A stretch of 37,164 nucleotides of DNA from Leptolyngbya sp. GTDB lineage: Bacteria > Cyanobacteriota > Cyanobacteriia > Leptolyngbyales > Leptolyngbyaceae. The stretch is from positions 1-37,164 of the forward strand of contig QBMH01000022.1 in NCBI GenBank assembly GCA_003249025.1. The letters are read 5' to 3'. Each line of letters starts with the position of its first letter. Position 1 is the stretch's first letter. Made by a program: the position numbers and the translations under genes. The notes beneath the pieces are model-generated. The model ran no database searches and was not told the origin of the DNA. It saw only the letters and a program-made list of their open reading frames with translations. Shown one piece after another: positions 25,179 to 33,574 of this stretch.

Positions 25179-25413
25179 CCCAATGGCGCATAAAAAATAG
25201 GGGATTGATGAGATCTGGAATAAGAAATTTGGGAGCCGAAATAAACCCCCATCAGCTCCCATGTGTGTCTGTACTCTACACAAGCAGACAATAGAACTTT
25301 TGGATAAAGTTGAATTCATCCAATCGGGTCGTTTGAATGAGTGACTTCGCGATCTGCAAATCAGGATTGGCAACGCGATAGCATGAAGGCAATTTCTTTG
25401 ATTACCTCCCCCA

Positions 25414-26466
25414 ATGACTGATTCTAAAGCCTCCCAATCAGCAGTATTGCCTTTGCTGGCAGTCACTTATCCAGACATTGAAGCGGCAGCCACTCGGCTT
25501 CAGGGGTATGCTCATCGGACTCCTGTTTTAACTTCAACGACGGTTGATCGCCGGGTGGGCAGTCAGGTGTTTTTTAAGTGCGAAAACTTTCAGCGAACGG
25601 GTTCCTTCAAATTTCGGGGAGCCTATAATGCATTGGCGCAATTGCCGCCAGACCAACGGCAGCGGGGAGTAATTGCTTATTCCTCTGGTAATCACGCTCA
25701 GGCGATCGCGTTAGCAGGTCACTTACTCAAGATTCCTGCCACAATTGTCATGCCTGCCGATGCTCCAGCAGTGAAACAGGCTGCTACCCGCGACTATGGC
25801 GCAGAAGTATTGCTCTACGATCGCGCCACGACGAATCGGGAAGAACTGGGAAAAACCCTGGCAGATGAGCGTGGATTGACCTTGATTCCGCCTTATGACC
25901 ATCCATCTGTGATTGCGGGACAAGGCACTACCGCAAAAGAACTGATTGACGAAGTGGGCGAATTGGATGTGCTGCTGGTGTGCTGTGGCGGCGGTGGACT
26001 GCTTTCTGGTTGCGCGATCGCGGCTCATGCCCTATCTCCTCAATGCCAAGTGGTGGGAGTGGAGCCAAAACGAGCAGATGATGCCACGCGATCGTTTTAT
26101 AGCAAAACGCTGCAAACGGTGCATAATCCTGACACGATAGCCGATGGCGCACGGACTCCCTGCTTAGGCACCTACACCTTTTCCCTAGTGCTGCACTATG
26201 TCGCCGATATGGTCACGGTCTCCGAAGCTGCCATTCTTCGCAGTATGTTCTTTTTGTGGGAACGCTTGAAAATTGTGGTGGAGCCAACCGGAGCACTTGC
26301 CGCCGCCGCCCTGCTAGAGGGAATGCTTCGCTTTCCCAATGCGCGTATTGGTGTGATTATCAGTGGCGGCAATGTGGATCTAAAACAGGCAGGAAAGTTG
26401 TTATCTAAGGCATCTCAGCCAAGAAAAACAGCGGCTCATCTGCCACTAGCTCAAGAGCTTAGTTAG
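25414..26466 (+). CDS. PLP-dependent threonine/serine ammonia-lyase family
   Basis: A 350-residue fold-type II PLP enzyme. K66 in GSFKFRGA binds PLP, SSGNHAQA binds the substrate carboxylate, and the glycine loop CCGGGGLLSG binds the PLP phosphate. It lacks the C-terminal ACT regulatory domain of biosynthetic threonine deaminase (IlvA, about 500 aa). It therefore fits catabolic-type threonine dehydratase, threo-3-hydroxyaspartate ammonia-lyase or serine racemase. These cannot be told apart by eye. An ATG start at 25414 is assumed; the upstream spacer (25179-25413) contains a 7-bp inverted repeat TGGGAGC/GCTCCCA (25230-25261) of unknown role. Confidence 0.88.
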   Translation: MTDSKASQSAVLPLLAVTYPDIEAAATRLQGYAHRTPVLTSTTVDRRVGSQVFFKCENFQRTGSFKFRGAYNALAQLPPDQRQRGVIAYSSGNHAQAIALAGHLLKIPATIVMPADAPAVKQAATRDYGAEVLLYDRATTNREELGKTLADERGLTLIPPYDHPSVIAGQGTTAKELIDEVGELDVLLVCCGGGGLLSGCAIAAHALSPQCQVVGVEPKRADDATRSFYSKTLQTVHNPDTIADGARTPCLGTYTFSLVLHYVADMVTVSEAAILRSMFFLWERLKIVVEPTGALAAAALLEGMLRFPNARIGVIISGGNVDLKQAGKLLSKASQPRKTAAHLPLAQELS

Positions 26467-26487
26467 TTCTGTGACCTGAAGACTGTT

Positions 26488-26515
26488 TTCTCTATTGGAA
26501 TTTCTCTATTGGAAA
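26488..26515. repeat. Period-7/14 tandem repeat upstream of the BON gene
   Basis: TTCTCTA-TTGGAAT followed by TTCTCTA-TTGGAAA: a 14-base unit repeated twice, made of two heptamers, in the spacer between the ammonia-lyase and BON-domain genes. Confidence 0.65.
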
Positions 26516-26643
26516 TTTTCCTTAAGATGCCCTGTCTTGTCATTCGCATAACGTTGTTTTCCTCTATCTTTTGGTAATGTGCAGGTTGGCTTGTTTAAGC
26601 TAATCTGCATTGTGAATCTAAATATTGGGAGATTGCTAAACCT

Positions 26644-26985
26644 ATGGGTTTTTTACAGAGAATTTTTGGTGGAAAAAAGGCTGAACCGGCTCCTGCTGAT
26701 GCCGCTGCTGCTGCAAATGTGCCTACGGGTAGTGCCATTCCTGCTGAGCGGGTGGGTTTAGATGGGGAATATGACCAGAGTGGGTTGGCAAAGCGGGTTG
26801 CTAAAGCCTTTGATGACGATGGGCAAATCGATGATGTTGAAACGCTTTGGGTCGCTCAAACAGGTGGCACTGTGGTCCTAAAGGGTAAAGTGCCCAGCCA
26901 AGACTTTTTAGATAAAGCAACGTCTGTCGCCTCTAGCGTGAGCGGTGCAACGTCGGTTGACGCAAGCGGTGTAGAAGTTGGGTAG
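26644..26985 (+). CDS. BON-domain protein
   Basis: A 113-residue protein. Residues 46-113 form one BON domain, typically a lipid- or ligand-binding alpha/beta module: LAKRVAKAFDDDGQIDDVETLWV, then GTVVLKGKVPS, and ATSVDASGVEV. The N-terminus MGFLQRIFGGKK is a short amphipathic basic helix that may touch membranes, followed by an Ala/Pro-rich linker. No signal peptide is seen, so a cytosolic place is likely, as for LysM-less relatives of KbpA/YgaU. A strong terminator follows directly. Confidence 0.85.
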   Translation: MGFLQRIFGGKKAEPAPADAAAAANVPTGSAIPAERVGLDGEYDQSGLAKRVAKAFDDDGQIDDVETLWVAQTGGTVVLKGKVPSQDFLDKATSVASSVSGATSVDASGVEVG

Positions 26986-27031
26986 CATCAGGTTTAGCTC
27001 GTTGATCTGTTTTCTCAAAGATTAAAGAACG

Positions 27032-27062
27032 AAGGCTCAGCGCAAAATAGCTGAGCCTTTTG
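27032..27062 (+). terminator. Rho-independent terminator after the BON gene
   Basis: A perfect 10-bp stem, AAGGCTCAGC (27032-27041) with GCTGAGCCTT (27050-27059), has an eight-base loop and ends in a TTTT run. It separates the BON gene from the DUF937 gene, so the latter should have its own promoter in the short remaining space. Confidence 0.85.
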
Positions 27063-27095
27063 CGTATGATGATGGCAGTTTAGTAGTGTGAAACG

Positions 27096-27605
27096 ATGGG
27101 ACTTTTTGACCAAATTATGGGCGCGATCGCCAACCCCAACCAACAGGCAAATCCTGACCAGATGAGCGATATTTTGGGCGCGGTGCAGCAGATTGCTGGA
27201 AACAATAGCCTGGATGCTGGAACTGGCGAGACGATGGTATCCATGGTGGGCGGATATGTGCGATCGGCGTTGCAGCAACAACAAACCGAAGGGGGAGACT
27301 CTCAAGTGGCAGCGATCGTCAATCAATTTGGTGGCATTGGCTCCAACCCTGCTGCTGTGTCTGCCCTGTTTTCCGCCGATCAACAAGCTCAGATTGCCAC
27401 AGAAATCTCCCAGCGCACGGGATTACCTGCTGGCACTATTCAAGGGTTACTAGCTTCCCTGATTCCAATCCTGCTCAATTTATTGGGTTCTGGCAAGACT
27501 CTCGAAGGCAATTCAAATCCCCTGCTCAACAACTTTTTAGACTCCAACAACGATGGCAATGTTGATTTAGGCGATGCCATGCGATTAGCGAGTCGCTTCA
27601 TGTAG
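27096..27605 (+). CDS. DUF937 family protein with an EF-hand-like loop
   Basis: A 169-residue protein of the DUF937 type: MGLFDQIMGA, then repeated helices rich in Gln/Ala/Asn, and LPAGTIQGLLASLIPILLNLL. Residues 149-160 (DSNNDGNVDLGD) fit a 12-residue calcium-binding loop, with acidic or Asn ligands at positions 1, 3, 5, 9 and 12 and Gly at 6. Dockerin repeats use the same loop. A single loop with a short following helix suggests Ca2+ binding but not a full EF-hand pair. There is no export signal. Its function is unknown to me. It converges with the egtB-like gene. Confidence 0.78.
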   Translation: MGLFDQIMGAIANPNQQANPDQMSDILGAVQQIAGNNSLDAGTGETMVSMVGGYVRSALQQQQTEGGDSQVAAIVNQFGGIGSNPAAVSALFSADQQAQIATEISQRTGLPAGTIQGLLASLIPILLNLLGSGKTLEGNSNPLLNNFLDSNNDGNVDLGDAMRLASRFM

Positions 27606-27627
27606 TAGGGAGAATGATTTTGGGGTT

Positions 27628-28941
27628 TTAGTGTGAATTTTGGGCACAGCGAAACCCCGCGAAGATCTCGCGTACATGGGGATAGTACCAGTTGCGAAAG
27701 GTGTTGCGTAAAGCCCACGATCGCGTTGCCCAACTGCCTCCTCGCAACACTCGATGCTGGTCATCAAAATAAGTCTGGGAGTAGCCGTGATAAGGGTAAC
27801 TAGCAAAGTCTGGATAGCCCCTAAACCATGAGCTAGTCCATTCCCACACGTTTCCTATCGTGTCGTAGCAGCCAAAGGGACTGGCTCCTTGGGGATAAGC
27901 ATTCACTGGAGTGGTCTGTCCAACCTTGTGACCGTAGTTGCACAGCAATGGAGATGGAGGCTCATTTCCCCAAGGGAAACTTAATGGTAGTTGAGCAGCA
28001 CTTTTCCAGGCGGCTGCTTTTTCCCATTCCGCTTCTGTGGGCAATCGCTTGCCGACAAAGTTGGCATACGCTTCTGCTTCATACCAACTGACTCCGCAAA
28101 CGGGATGCAAGTCGTAAGTCGAGTGATTTGACCAATAAAACGGCTGAGTCACGAGATGCTGTTGCAGCCATTGCCAGCCCTCAACTGACCAGTAGGCAGC
28201 CGTTTGATAGCCATCTGCCTGCATAAATAGACGGTATTGTTCACAGGTAACCGGATACCGATCAATCCAGAATGTTTCTAGATCTACCCGATGGATAGGG
28301 CGTTCATTATCTAGCGCCGCGATCGCATCATGTCCCATTTCAACAGTCCCCGCAGGAATTTGAATCATTGGATAAGGGCTGAGGCTTCGACGTGAGCGCT
28401 CAGCCGAACGGGGCAAGGGGCAAGGGCCAAGGGGTAAGAATTGGAGTGTCTCTTGTTGTGCTTTGATTGCCAAGACGATCGCGATCGTTTCACAATGCTG
28501 GCTTTCGTGTTGCAATAACCATCGCCATAACCGTTCTTGTTGCTCAATGGGCGCGATCGCTAGATAGGCAAACACCTGCTCTCGAATAGTGCCTAAATAA
28601 TCTTTGATTTCTGGCAAGGTGGGCAGTTTAACGCGATCGACCTTGGGTAAGACATCCGCTGCAAACAGTCGATGATACTCAGGAAATTGGGATGGATATC
28701 CGGCAGAACGTTCCAGCAGCCAAAGGGATTCGGTATAGGCAATGTGCCCTAAATGCCAGCCCACGGGACTAAAATCTGGATGAGCTTGGCAACACAGGGT
28801 TTCGTAATCCATGCCCTTAAACAACGCCAACGTAGATTCGCGGCATTCGGTCATGCTTTGGCGTAAGTGGGCAGTGGGGAGTCGGGAGCCAGTAGCTGGA
28901 AATGACTGGCTAGAGATCGTAGGTTTCGATAGTGAGGTCAT
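27628..28941 (-). CDS. EgtB-like nonheme iron sulfoxide synthase
   Basis: A 437-residue protein with the EgtB architecture: an N-terminal DinB-like four-helix domain (about 25-165) and a C-terminal formylglycine-generating-enzyme/sulfatase-modifying domain (about 190-437). Iron ligands are conserved as H66 (WHLGH) and H145/H149 (HESQH). The C-terminal domain has [40 protein letters not shown] and RVLRGGSW. EgtB oxidatively joins a thiol (gamma-Glu-Cys or Cys) to trimethylhistidine. The linker is encoded by heptamer repeats. I place the start at 28941, overlapping the EgtC-like gene by 32 bases; a shorter start is at 28854. The activity could instead be OvoA-like or unrelated. Confidence 0.85.
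   Translation of the reverse strand: MTSLSKPTISSQSFPATGSRLPTAHLRQSMTECRESTLALFKGMDYETLCCQAHPDFSPVGWHLGHIAYTESLWLLERSAGYPSQFPEYHRLFAADVLPKVDRVKLPTLPEIKDYLGTIREQVFAYLAIAPIEQQERLWRWLLQHESQHCETIAIVLAIKAQQETLQFLPLGPCPLPRSAERSRRSLSPYPMIQIPAGTVEMGHDAIAALDNERPIHRVDLETFWIDRYPVTCEQYRLFMQADGYQTAAYWSVEGWQWLQQHLVTQPFYWSNHSTYDLHPVCGVSWYEAEAYANFVGKRLPTEAEWEKAAAWKSAAQLPLSFPWGNEPPSPLLCNYGHKVGQTTPVNAYPQGASPFGCYDTIGNVWEWTSSWFRGYPDFASYPYHGYSQTYFDDQHRVLRGGSWATRSWALRNTFRNWYYPHVREIFAGFRCAQNSH
28410..28437. repeat. Heptamer array inside the egtB-like gene
   Basis: Four units in perfect register: GGGGCAA, GGGGCAA, GGGCCAA, GGGGTAA. On the minus strand they are translated as part of the Pro/Leu-rich linker (LPLGPCPLP) between the DinB-like and sulfatase-modifying domains. 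Confidence 0.8.
28866..28899. repeat. Heptamer array at the egtB/egtC junction
   Basis: Units AGTGGGC, AGTGGGG, AGTCGGG, AGCCAGT and a partial AGCTGG lie just after the EgtC-like stop and within, or just before, the 5' end of the EgtB-like frame, depending on which start is used. Confidence 0.7.
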
Positions 28942-29698
28942 GGGCAACGGTGAGAATGCTGCGATCGCGAAAGGGAATCCAGTTGCCGTCAAAAAGCGGC
29001 TCAGAAGCAATCAGAACGGCATCGGGAAATAATACATCATCCCTTAGCCAATAGAGACTGGGCACCGGATCTCGGCTGGCATACCGAGCGGCAACCATCT
29101 GTTGTCCATCGCTAATGATCAGATTTGCAGAAAAATCAGTCTGATATTTTTTGCCAAGGTTAGACAGGGTATTGAGCGATCGCCCTAAAGCATCTGTCAA
29201 TGAAATTTCTGGATCTTGAAGACGTTCATTCACGATCAGCGCAAAAATATGTTCAGAATCAGTCGTGCCTTGAATCGACTGATAAACCTGATCGCTTAAC
29301 TGTGCTCGAATCGGACGATAAAGCGTTTGGCGAAAATTATTAATAAAGCCATTATGAATGCCTAAAATTTTCTCAGATTGAAAAGGTTGGCAGTTGCTTA
29401 AGTCAATTGGCAAACCCGCTGTGGCACTCCTAACACTAGCTAACACACAGCCCGATTCAACATAGCGGCTTAGGCTAGGCAAATTAATATCATTCCAAAT
29501 GGGCAGCGTGTTTTTGTAAATAAATGGTTCGACATCACGCTGCGGATGATGCCAACCTACTCCAAACCCATCGGCATTAAGTAGCCCCGCAGTCATCTCA
29601 CGGGGCTGATAGCTTTGCTTAATTAGAGAATGCTCAGGTTTATAAAGAAGCTGATCGAGGGGCACGGAAGCGCCAAGATAGCCGAGTAAGCGGCACAT
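28910..29698 (-). CDS. egtC: EgtC-like class II glutamine amidotransferase
   Basis: A 262-residue Ntn hydrolase. It begins MCRLLGYLG, so Cys2 becomes the catalytic N-terminal nucleophile after Met removal. Further motifs are [33 protein letters not shown] and GTTDSEHIF, typical of the GATase-II fold. In mycobacteria EgtC removes glutamate from the gamma-glutamyl ergothioneine intermediate. Here it lies directly upstream of an egtB-like gene with overlapping ends, which supports the assignment. EgtA and EgtD are not in the window. A GlxB- or YafJ-type amidotransferase remains possible. Confidence 0.83.
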   Translation of the reverse strand: MCRLLGYLGASVPLDQLLYKPEHSLIKQSYQPREMTAGLLNADGFGVGWHHPQRDVEPFIYKNTLPIWNDINLPSLSRYVESGCVLASVRSATAGLPIDLSNCQPFQSEKILGIHNGFINNFRQTLYRPIRAQLSDQVYQSIQGTTDSEHIFALIVNERLQDPEISLTDALGRSLNTLSNLGKKYQTDFSANLIISDGQQMVAARYASRDPVPSLYWLRDDVLFPDAVLIASEPLFDGNWIPFRDRSILTVAHDLTIETYDL

Positions 29699-30045
29699 GG
29701 ATTAAGAGTAAATAGTAGGTATTCAAATTTTGACACAATTTGTTGAGTAACGACATGAGGGCGATCGTGCAGCTTATTTCAGGAGCGTACGCCGCCTAAC
29801 TAAACACCAAAGATTACTTATGCACTAAGGATGAAGACAAAAGGGTCAAAAGTTTTTAATGATAGATCTCAGGCTCAAATTATGGGTTGGCTAAACCTAT
29901 ATATACGTACGCAGGACTTTTTACTGTAGATCTCTACTCGCAACTTTTACAAATATTTGTCTTAAGATTTCTGAGTATTTTGCTACAGAGTCAGCCAAAT
30001 TAAGACAAGATTTTCAATAGTTCCATCTTAATTAAGGAGACCATT
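29699..30045. other. Divergent intergenic region, egtC / lipoprotein operon
   Basis: This 347-base AT-rich spacer holds no ORF I would call. It must carry promoters in both directions. TTGTCTTAA (29957-29965) and TTAAGACAA (30000-30008) form a perfect 9-bp inverted repeat with 34 bases between arms, close to the lipoprotein start. GCGTACGC near 29786 is self-complementary. No clear sigma-70 pair is seen. AAGGAG lies about seven bases before the ATG at 30046. Confidence 0.5.
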
Positions 30046-30666
30046 ATGAACTTTGTTCGCTGGCGCAGAATTCTTGCCCCATTGTTGATTAGTTTGGTGC
30101 TGTTTATCTCAGCCTGCACTCCTACCCAACAATCTCGCTATTCTCAGGTTCAAAAAGATACGACTCAACGGGGCGCACCTTCGGCAGTTGCCAAAAAAGC
30201 TGAACAAGGCGCGAAATTCAACAAGATTTTTCCCGATGGCATCAAGGGCTATGAAGTCGTTGCTGCCCAAGAAAAGAAAGGATTTGCTGAATATAAAGTG
30301 AACAAAGACGGCAAAAACGTGGCAATGCTGTCGATTAGCGATACGACTAGCATTCCTTCTGCGGCTGCAAAATATCAAGCTGCAACCGAAAAAGTGGCGG
30401 GTTATCCGGCGGTGGATCAAGGCATGAACGCTACTGGAATTTTGGTCAACGATCGCTATCAGGTAAAAATCCTGTCCCGCGATCCATCGTTTACGAAAGC
30501 AGATCGGGTGCAGTGGCTCCAAAAGTTTGATCTGAAGGCATTGGCAAAAATGAAACCCGCGATCGCCCCAGTAGCGACTCAAAAGCCTGTCAATCAAGTG
30601 ACCAAACTACCGCCCCTTCCCCAGAGAGCGCCCAATCCAACATTGGTGCCTCAACCTGCTGGCTAA
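30046..30666 (+). CDS. Lipoprotein of unknown function, paralogue 1
   Basis: A 206-residue predicted lipoprotein. The signal peptide has basic residues (RWRR), a hydrophobic core and lipobox ISAC with C24 as the lipidated cysteine. The mature part starts with SRYSQVQKDT and has the core EKKGFAEYKVNKDGKN and VAMLSISDT, shared almost word for word with the next gene. The C-terminal 30 residues are Pro/Gln-rich. I know no named domain. A strong ribosome-binding site (AAGGAG) suggests good expression. It is the first gene of a three-gene unit; 37 bases separate it from its paralogue. Confidence 0.85.
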   Translation: MNFVRWRRILAPLLISLVLFISACTPTQQSRYSQVQKDTTQRGAPSAVAKKAEQGAKFNKIFPDGIKGYEVVAAQEKKGFAEYKVNKDGKNVAMLSISDTTSIPSAAAKYQAATEKVAGYPAVDQGMNATGILVNDRYQVKILSRDPSFTKADRVQWLQKFDLKALAKMKPAIAPVATQKPVNQVTKLPPLPQRAPNPTLVPQPAG

Positions 30667-30703
30667 TCATTCATGTTTCGCATAGGTTAGTTATTAAATT
30701 CTC

Positions 30704-31204
30704 ATGATTGCTACTCCCCGCACATTTCTCGTTCCTGCCTTATTGAGCCTGTCCTTGGCTGTGGTTGCCTGTGGTGAAAAGCCGCCTTCTCGCTATGATC
30801 AAGTTCAAAAAGACACCCAAGGTCAATCAGCGGTTTCCAAAGAAGCGATCAACGGCAGTCAACTCAATCGGTATTTTCCTAAATCCGCTAACGGCTTTTC
30901 GGTCGTTCCTGCTCAGGAAAAGAAAGGGTTTGCAGAACATAAGGTCAATAAGGGCGGCAAAAACGTAGCGATGTTGTCGATCAGCGACACCATTAGTACG
31001 CCAGCATCCGCCAGTAAATATCAACAAAGCACCACCAAAATTGCGGGTTTTCCTGCCGTTGACCAAGGGCAAAACGGAACGGGCGTTTTGGTGGGCGATC
31101 GCTTTCAAGTTAAAGCTCAATCTCGTGATCCATCCTTTACCAAGCAAGACCGCGTAAATTGGATCCAAAAATTTAATCTAAACGGTCTGTCTCAAAAGAA
31201 ATAA
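30704..31204 (+). CDS. Lipoprotein of unknown function, paralogue 2
   Basis: A 166-residue lipoprotein with a signal peptide ending in lipobox VVAC (C23). It shares most of its mature sequence with the upstream gene: SRYDQVQKDT, EKKGFAEHKVNKGGKN, VAMLSISDT, GFPAVDQGQNGTGVLV and SRDPSFTKQDRVNWIQKF. It lacks the Pro-rich tail of paralogue 1. It is a clear tandem duplication with diverged signal peptides. Function unknown. The next gene's Shine-Dalgarno sequence overlaps its stop codon (TAAGGAG). Confidence 0.86.
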   Translation: MIATPRTFLVPALLSLSLAVVACGEKPPSRYDQVQKDTQGQSAVSKEAINGSQLNRYFPKSANGFSVVPAQEKKGFAEHKVNKGGKNVAMLSISDTISTPASASKYQQSTTKIAGFPAVDQGQNGTGVLVGDRFQVKAQSRDPSFTKQDRVNWIQKFNLNGLSQKK

Positions 31205-31216
31205 GGAGTCCTACCT

Positions 31217-32101
31217 GTGAGTAAATCGATTTTTGAACTCGTTGACGAACTCCCCACGGGCGGCATTACCGTCATGGCGATGAAGTCTCTTGATACGCTG
31301 ATTCCGGGTCAATGGCAAAATTTGACCGGGTTCGATAACACCATTCGCGCCGTCACTGGCGAAACCGATGAAGCTCTGATTCAGCAAATTGGTGAGCGTG
31401 CAGTGGCATTGTACAACGACAAATCCCAAGGCTATCAGCGCGCCTACTGGCTTTATGACACCGTGCAAAGCGGTTCTGGCTTGCTAGGAGCGGCGGCTCT
31501 TGCTAATCGCATTGGGCAGGATACATTTCTGGGATTTCTCAAAAACGTCACTCCAAAACCAGAAAAAGCTCAGAGCATTGACCTCTCTGTCAAACTGGTG
31601 ACTGAGCTAGTTGCCTTTTGCCAAATTAACGGCATTCCCGGCGACAGCATTGGTGACTTTCTGGGAGCCTTAGGCGATTACAGCGGCGAATCGTTGATGC
31701 GGATGGCAGCATTGGTTTGCTTTGATGGGCTAATTCCTTTAGGTCCTGAGTTTGCTGAAAAAGCGCTGGGCAACGTTCAAAGCAGTAATACTTCGGACTT
31801 GGAAGGCAATCAAACTTACAAAAGCGTCAAAGATCTGATTCCTGGCAATAGCTCTGATGACAAGCTGGGCTTTATTGCCAAAAGTTTTGATTCCACAAAA
31901 GGCTGGATGCAAAACTTTGTCTCTTCCACCGGGGCGACCCAAAGTGGACTGATGCATAATCTCAAGGGTTTCATCGAGTTCACCGACGATAAAGCGGATT
32001 ACGTCGGCGCGTTGCTCGATATGAATGTGAAGTACTACCGTCATACAGGAATACAAACTCTAGTACGACGCTTGATTGAGCGCGCCGTTGCTGAAATTTA
32101 G
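31217..32101 (+). CDS. Conserved-looking protein of unknown function
   Basis: A 294-residue protein without signal peptide or strong membrane helix. It is largely helical, beginning SKSIFELVDELPTGG with later segments LYDKSQGYQRAYWLYDTVQS-like amphipathic helices and FLGALGDYSGESLMRMAALV. I recognise no domain or catalytic motif. The GTG start is well supported by AAGGAG eight bases upstream, just after the stop of lipoprotein 2 (12-base gap), so it belongs to the same operon. The gene ends before a strong terminator. It might serve the two lipoproteins, but this is inference from position only. Confidence 0.75.
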   Translation: MSKSIFELVDELPTGGITVMAMKSLDTLIPGQWQNLTGFDNTIRAVTGETDEALIQQIGERAVALYNDKSQGYQRAYWLYDTVQSGSGLLGAAALANRIGQDTFLGFLKNVTPKPEKAQSIDLSVKLVTELVAFCQINGIPGDSIGDFLGALGDYSGESLMRMAALVCFDGLIPLGPEFAEKALGNVQSSNTSDLEGNQTYKSVKDLIPGNSSDDKLGFIAKSFDSTKGWMQNFVSSTGATQSGLMHNLKGFIEFTDDKADYVGALLDMNVKYYRHTGIQTLVRRLIERAVAEI

Positions 32102-32137
32102 GCGCTGAAATTTAACGTAGATAATCATCAGTAATTG

Positions 32138-32175
32138 GGCTGACTTAGGTGAACAAATCTAAGTCAGCCAATTTT
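32138..32175 (+). terminator. Rho-independent terminator of the lipoprotein operon
   Basis: An 11-bp perfect stem, GGCTGACTTAG (32138-32148) with CTAAGTCAGCC (32159-32169), has a ten-base loop and is followed by AATTTT. It marks the end of the three-gene unit. Confidence 0.82.
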
Positions 32176-32385
32176 ATGTGGATTTCCTTTTTGATGACAA
32201 ACCGAGTACTATTGTTGTCATTTGCGTTTGTTGACATGTGCCACTGTCCTAAGTCCGCAAAGTTTTATAGTCACGTTCTGAGATTGCGGCGATCGCATCT
32301 TTTTATCCCTATCTTTTGACATTACTGCAACCAACGCCGTTTCAAGCATTTATTGTCATGAATACTGCATTACTTGGGAACTCGG

Positions 32386-33504
32386 ATGGAGCGTACCAGA
32401 ATTTTGATTGTGGAAGACGAGCAAATTGTTGCCGACGATCTGAGGGAAACTCTAGAAATATTAGGGTATGAAGTCGCTGGATTGGCAGTTTCTGGCGAAG
32501 AAGCGATCGCGAAAGTAGTCACCACTCAGCCTCATCTCGTTCTGATGGATATTCGGCTAGAAGGCGCGATGGACGGCATTGAAGCTTCTCACATTATCCA
32601 AACAAATTTCCAACTACCTGTGGTTTACCTGACTGCCAACGCCGATCGCGCCACTTTGGAGCGAGTGAAGCAATCTCAACCGTTTGGCTATGTAATGAAG
32701 CCATTTAGTGAACGATCGCTTGCTACGACGATAGAAATTGCGATTGTTCGCCATCAGGCAGAACTAGAAGTGCATCGCACCTTACAAACCGTTCAAGCTG
32801 GGAAAAATGCCGCCGAAGAACTAGCGCATGAAAAATCTGAGTACCTCTGTCTGCTTGCCCATGAACTTCGGAATCCATTAACCGCCATCAAATTTGCCAC
32901 AGAAGTATTGCAAAGCCACAGTGAGCAATTGCCCGATGAGAAAAAAATGCGCTACATTCAGCGAATTCAAACCGCAACAAATAGCCTAAATAAACTTTTA
33001 GAAGATGTGCTTACCCTAGAGCATTCAAACGCAAATCCTTTGGAATGGTCTCCTTTAGAAGTAGATGTAGTCGGCTTTTGCGAAGAGCTAATAGAAGTGC
33101 TACAGGTGAACTGCGACGACCATCACACCCTGACTTTTTCGACCAACGTTGAGCGATATCATGCGTTTTTAGATGAAAAGCTTTTGTGGCATCTGTTAAA
33201 CAATTTACTGAGCAATGCCATCAAATACTCCCCTGAAGGTGGGACTATAGCCTTACAGTTGCTCGGCGAACCCGATCGCTTTAGCCTATGTATATCTGAT
33301 CAAGGCATTGGCATTCCTCCCCAAACCCTACTGCATCTGTTTACACCCTTCTATCGCGCGGAGAATGTGGGGCAAATTCCTGGAACTGGGTTAGGGTTGG
33401 CGATCGCCAAGCAGTGTGTAAACCTTCAAGGGGGCAGCATCAGCGTTAATAGTACGCTTGGGCAAGGTACTACATTCACCGTAATTTTGCCCAGAGAGAA
33501 GTAG
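32386..33504 (+). CDS. Response regulator-histidine kinase hybrid
   Basis: A 372-residue soluble protein with an N-terminal receiver and a C-terminal kinase. Receiver: acidic pocket D11/E12, phospho-acceptor D55 (LMDIRL), T83 and K105. Kinase: H159 in the H box LLAHELRNPL, N box NNLLSNAIKYS, and glycine boxes DQGIGIP and GTGLGLAI. All key residues are present. The receiver-first order suggests it is itself controlled by an upstream kinase. The ATG at 32386 is chosen over a TTG at 32374. It stands alone between a terminator and a convergent cyclase gene, so partners cannot be named. Confidence 0.93.
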   Translation: MERTRILIVEDEQIVADDLRETLEILGYEVAGLAVSGEEAIAKVVTTQPHLVLMDIRLEGAMDGIEASHIIQTNFQLPVVYLTANADRATLERVKQSQPFGYVMKPFSERSLATTIEIAIVRHQAELEVHRTLQTVQAGKNAAEELAHEKSEYLCLLAHELRNPLTAIKFATEVLQSHSEQLPDEKKMRYIQRIQTATNSLNKLLEDVLTLEHSNANPLEWSPLEVDVVGFCEELIEVLQVNCDDHHTLTFSTNVERYHAFLDEKLLWHLLNNLLSNAIKYSPEGGTIALQLLGEPDRFSLCISDQGIGIPPQTLLHLFTPFYRAENVGQIPGTGLGLAIAKQCVNLQGGSISVNSTLGQGTTFTVILPREK

Positions 33505-33509
33505 TGGAG

Positions 33510-33574
33510 TTTCAGGTTTCGGGCTTCAGGTTTCGGGTTTTCGCTGCCCCCTAATCCCTACCCCCTAATCAGCC
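33510..33574. repeat. Two heptamer arrays between convergent genes
   Basis: First array 33510-33537: TTTCAGG, TTTCGGG, CTTCAGG, TTTCGGG. Second array 33547-33574: CCCCCTA, ATCCCTA, CCCCCTA, ATCAGCC. The second runs into the 3' end of the ferredoxin-cyclase gene and encodes its last residues (LIRG) and stop codon. Confidence 0.78.

Noticed and set aside
25230-25261. TGGGAGC/GCTCCCA stem as a terminator or small RNA
   Set aside because: The loop is 18 bases, no T-run follows, and I could not match it to tmRNA, 6S RNA, SRP RNA or Yfr RNAs.
28410-28437. Heptamer arrays as a CRISPR array
   Set aside because: The units are seven bases with no spacers, and no cas gene is present anywhere in the window.
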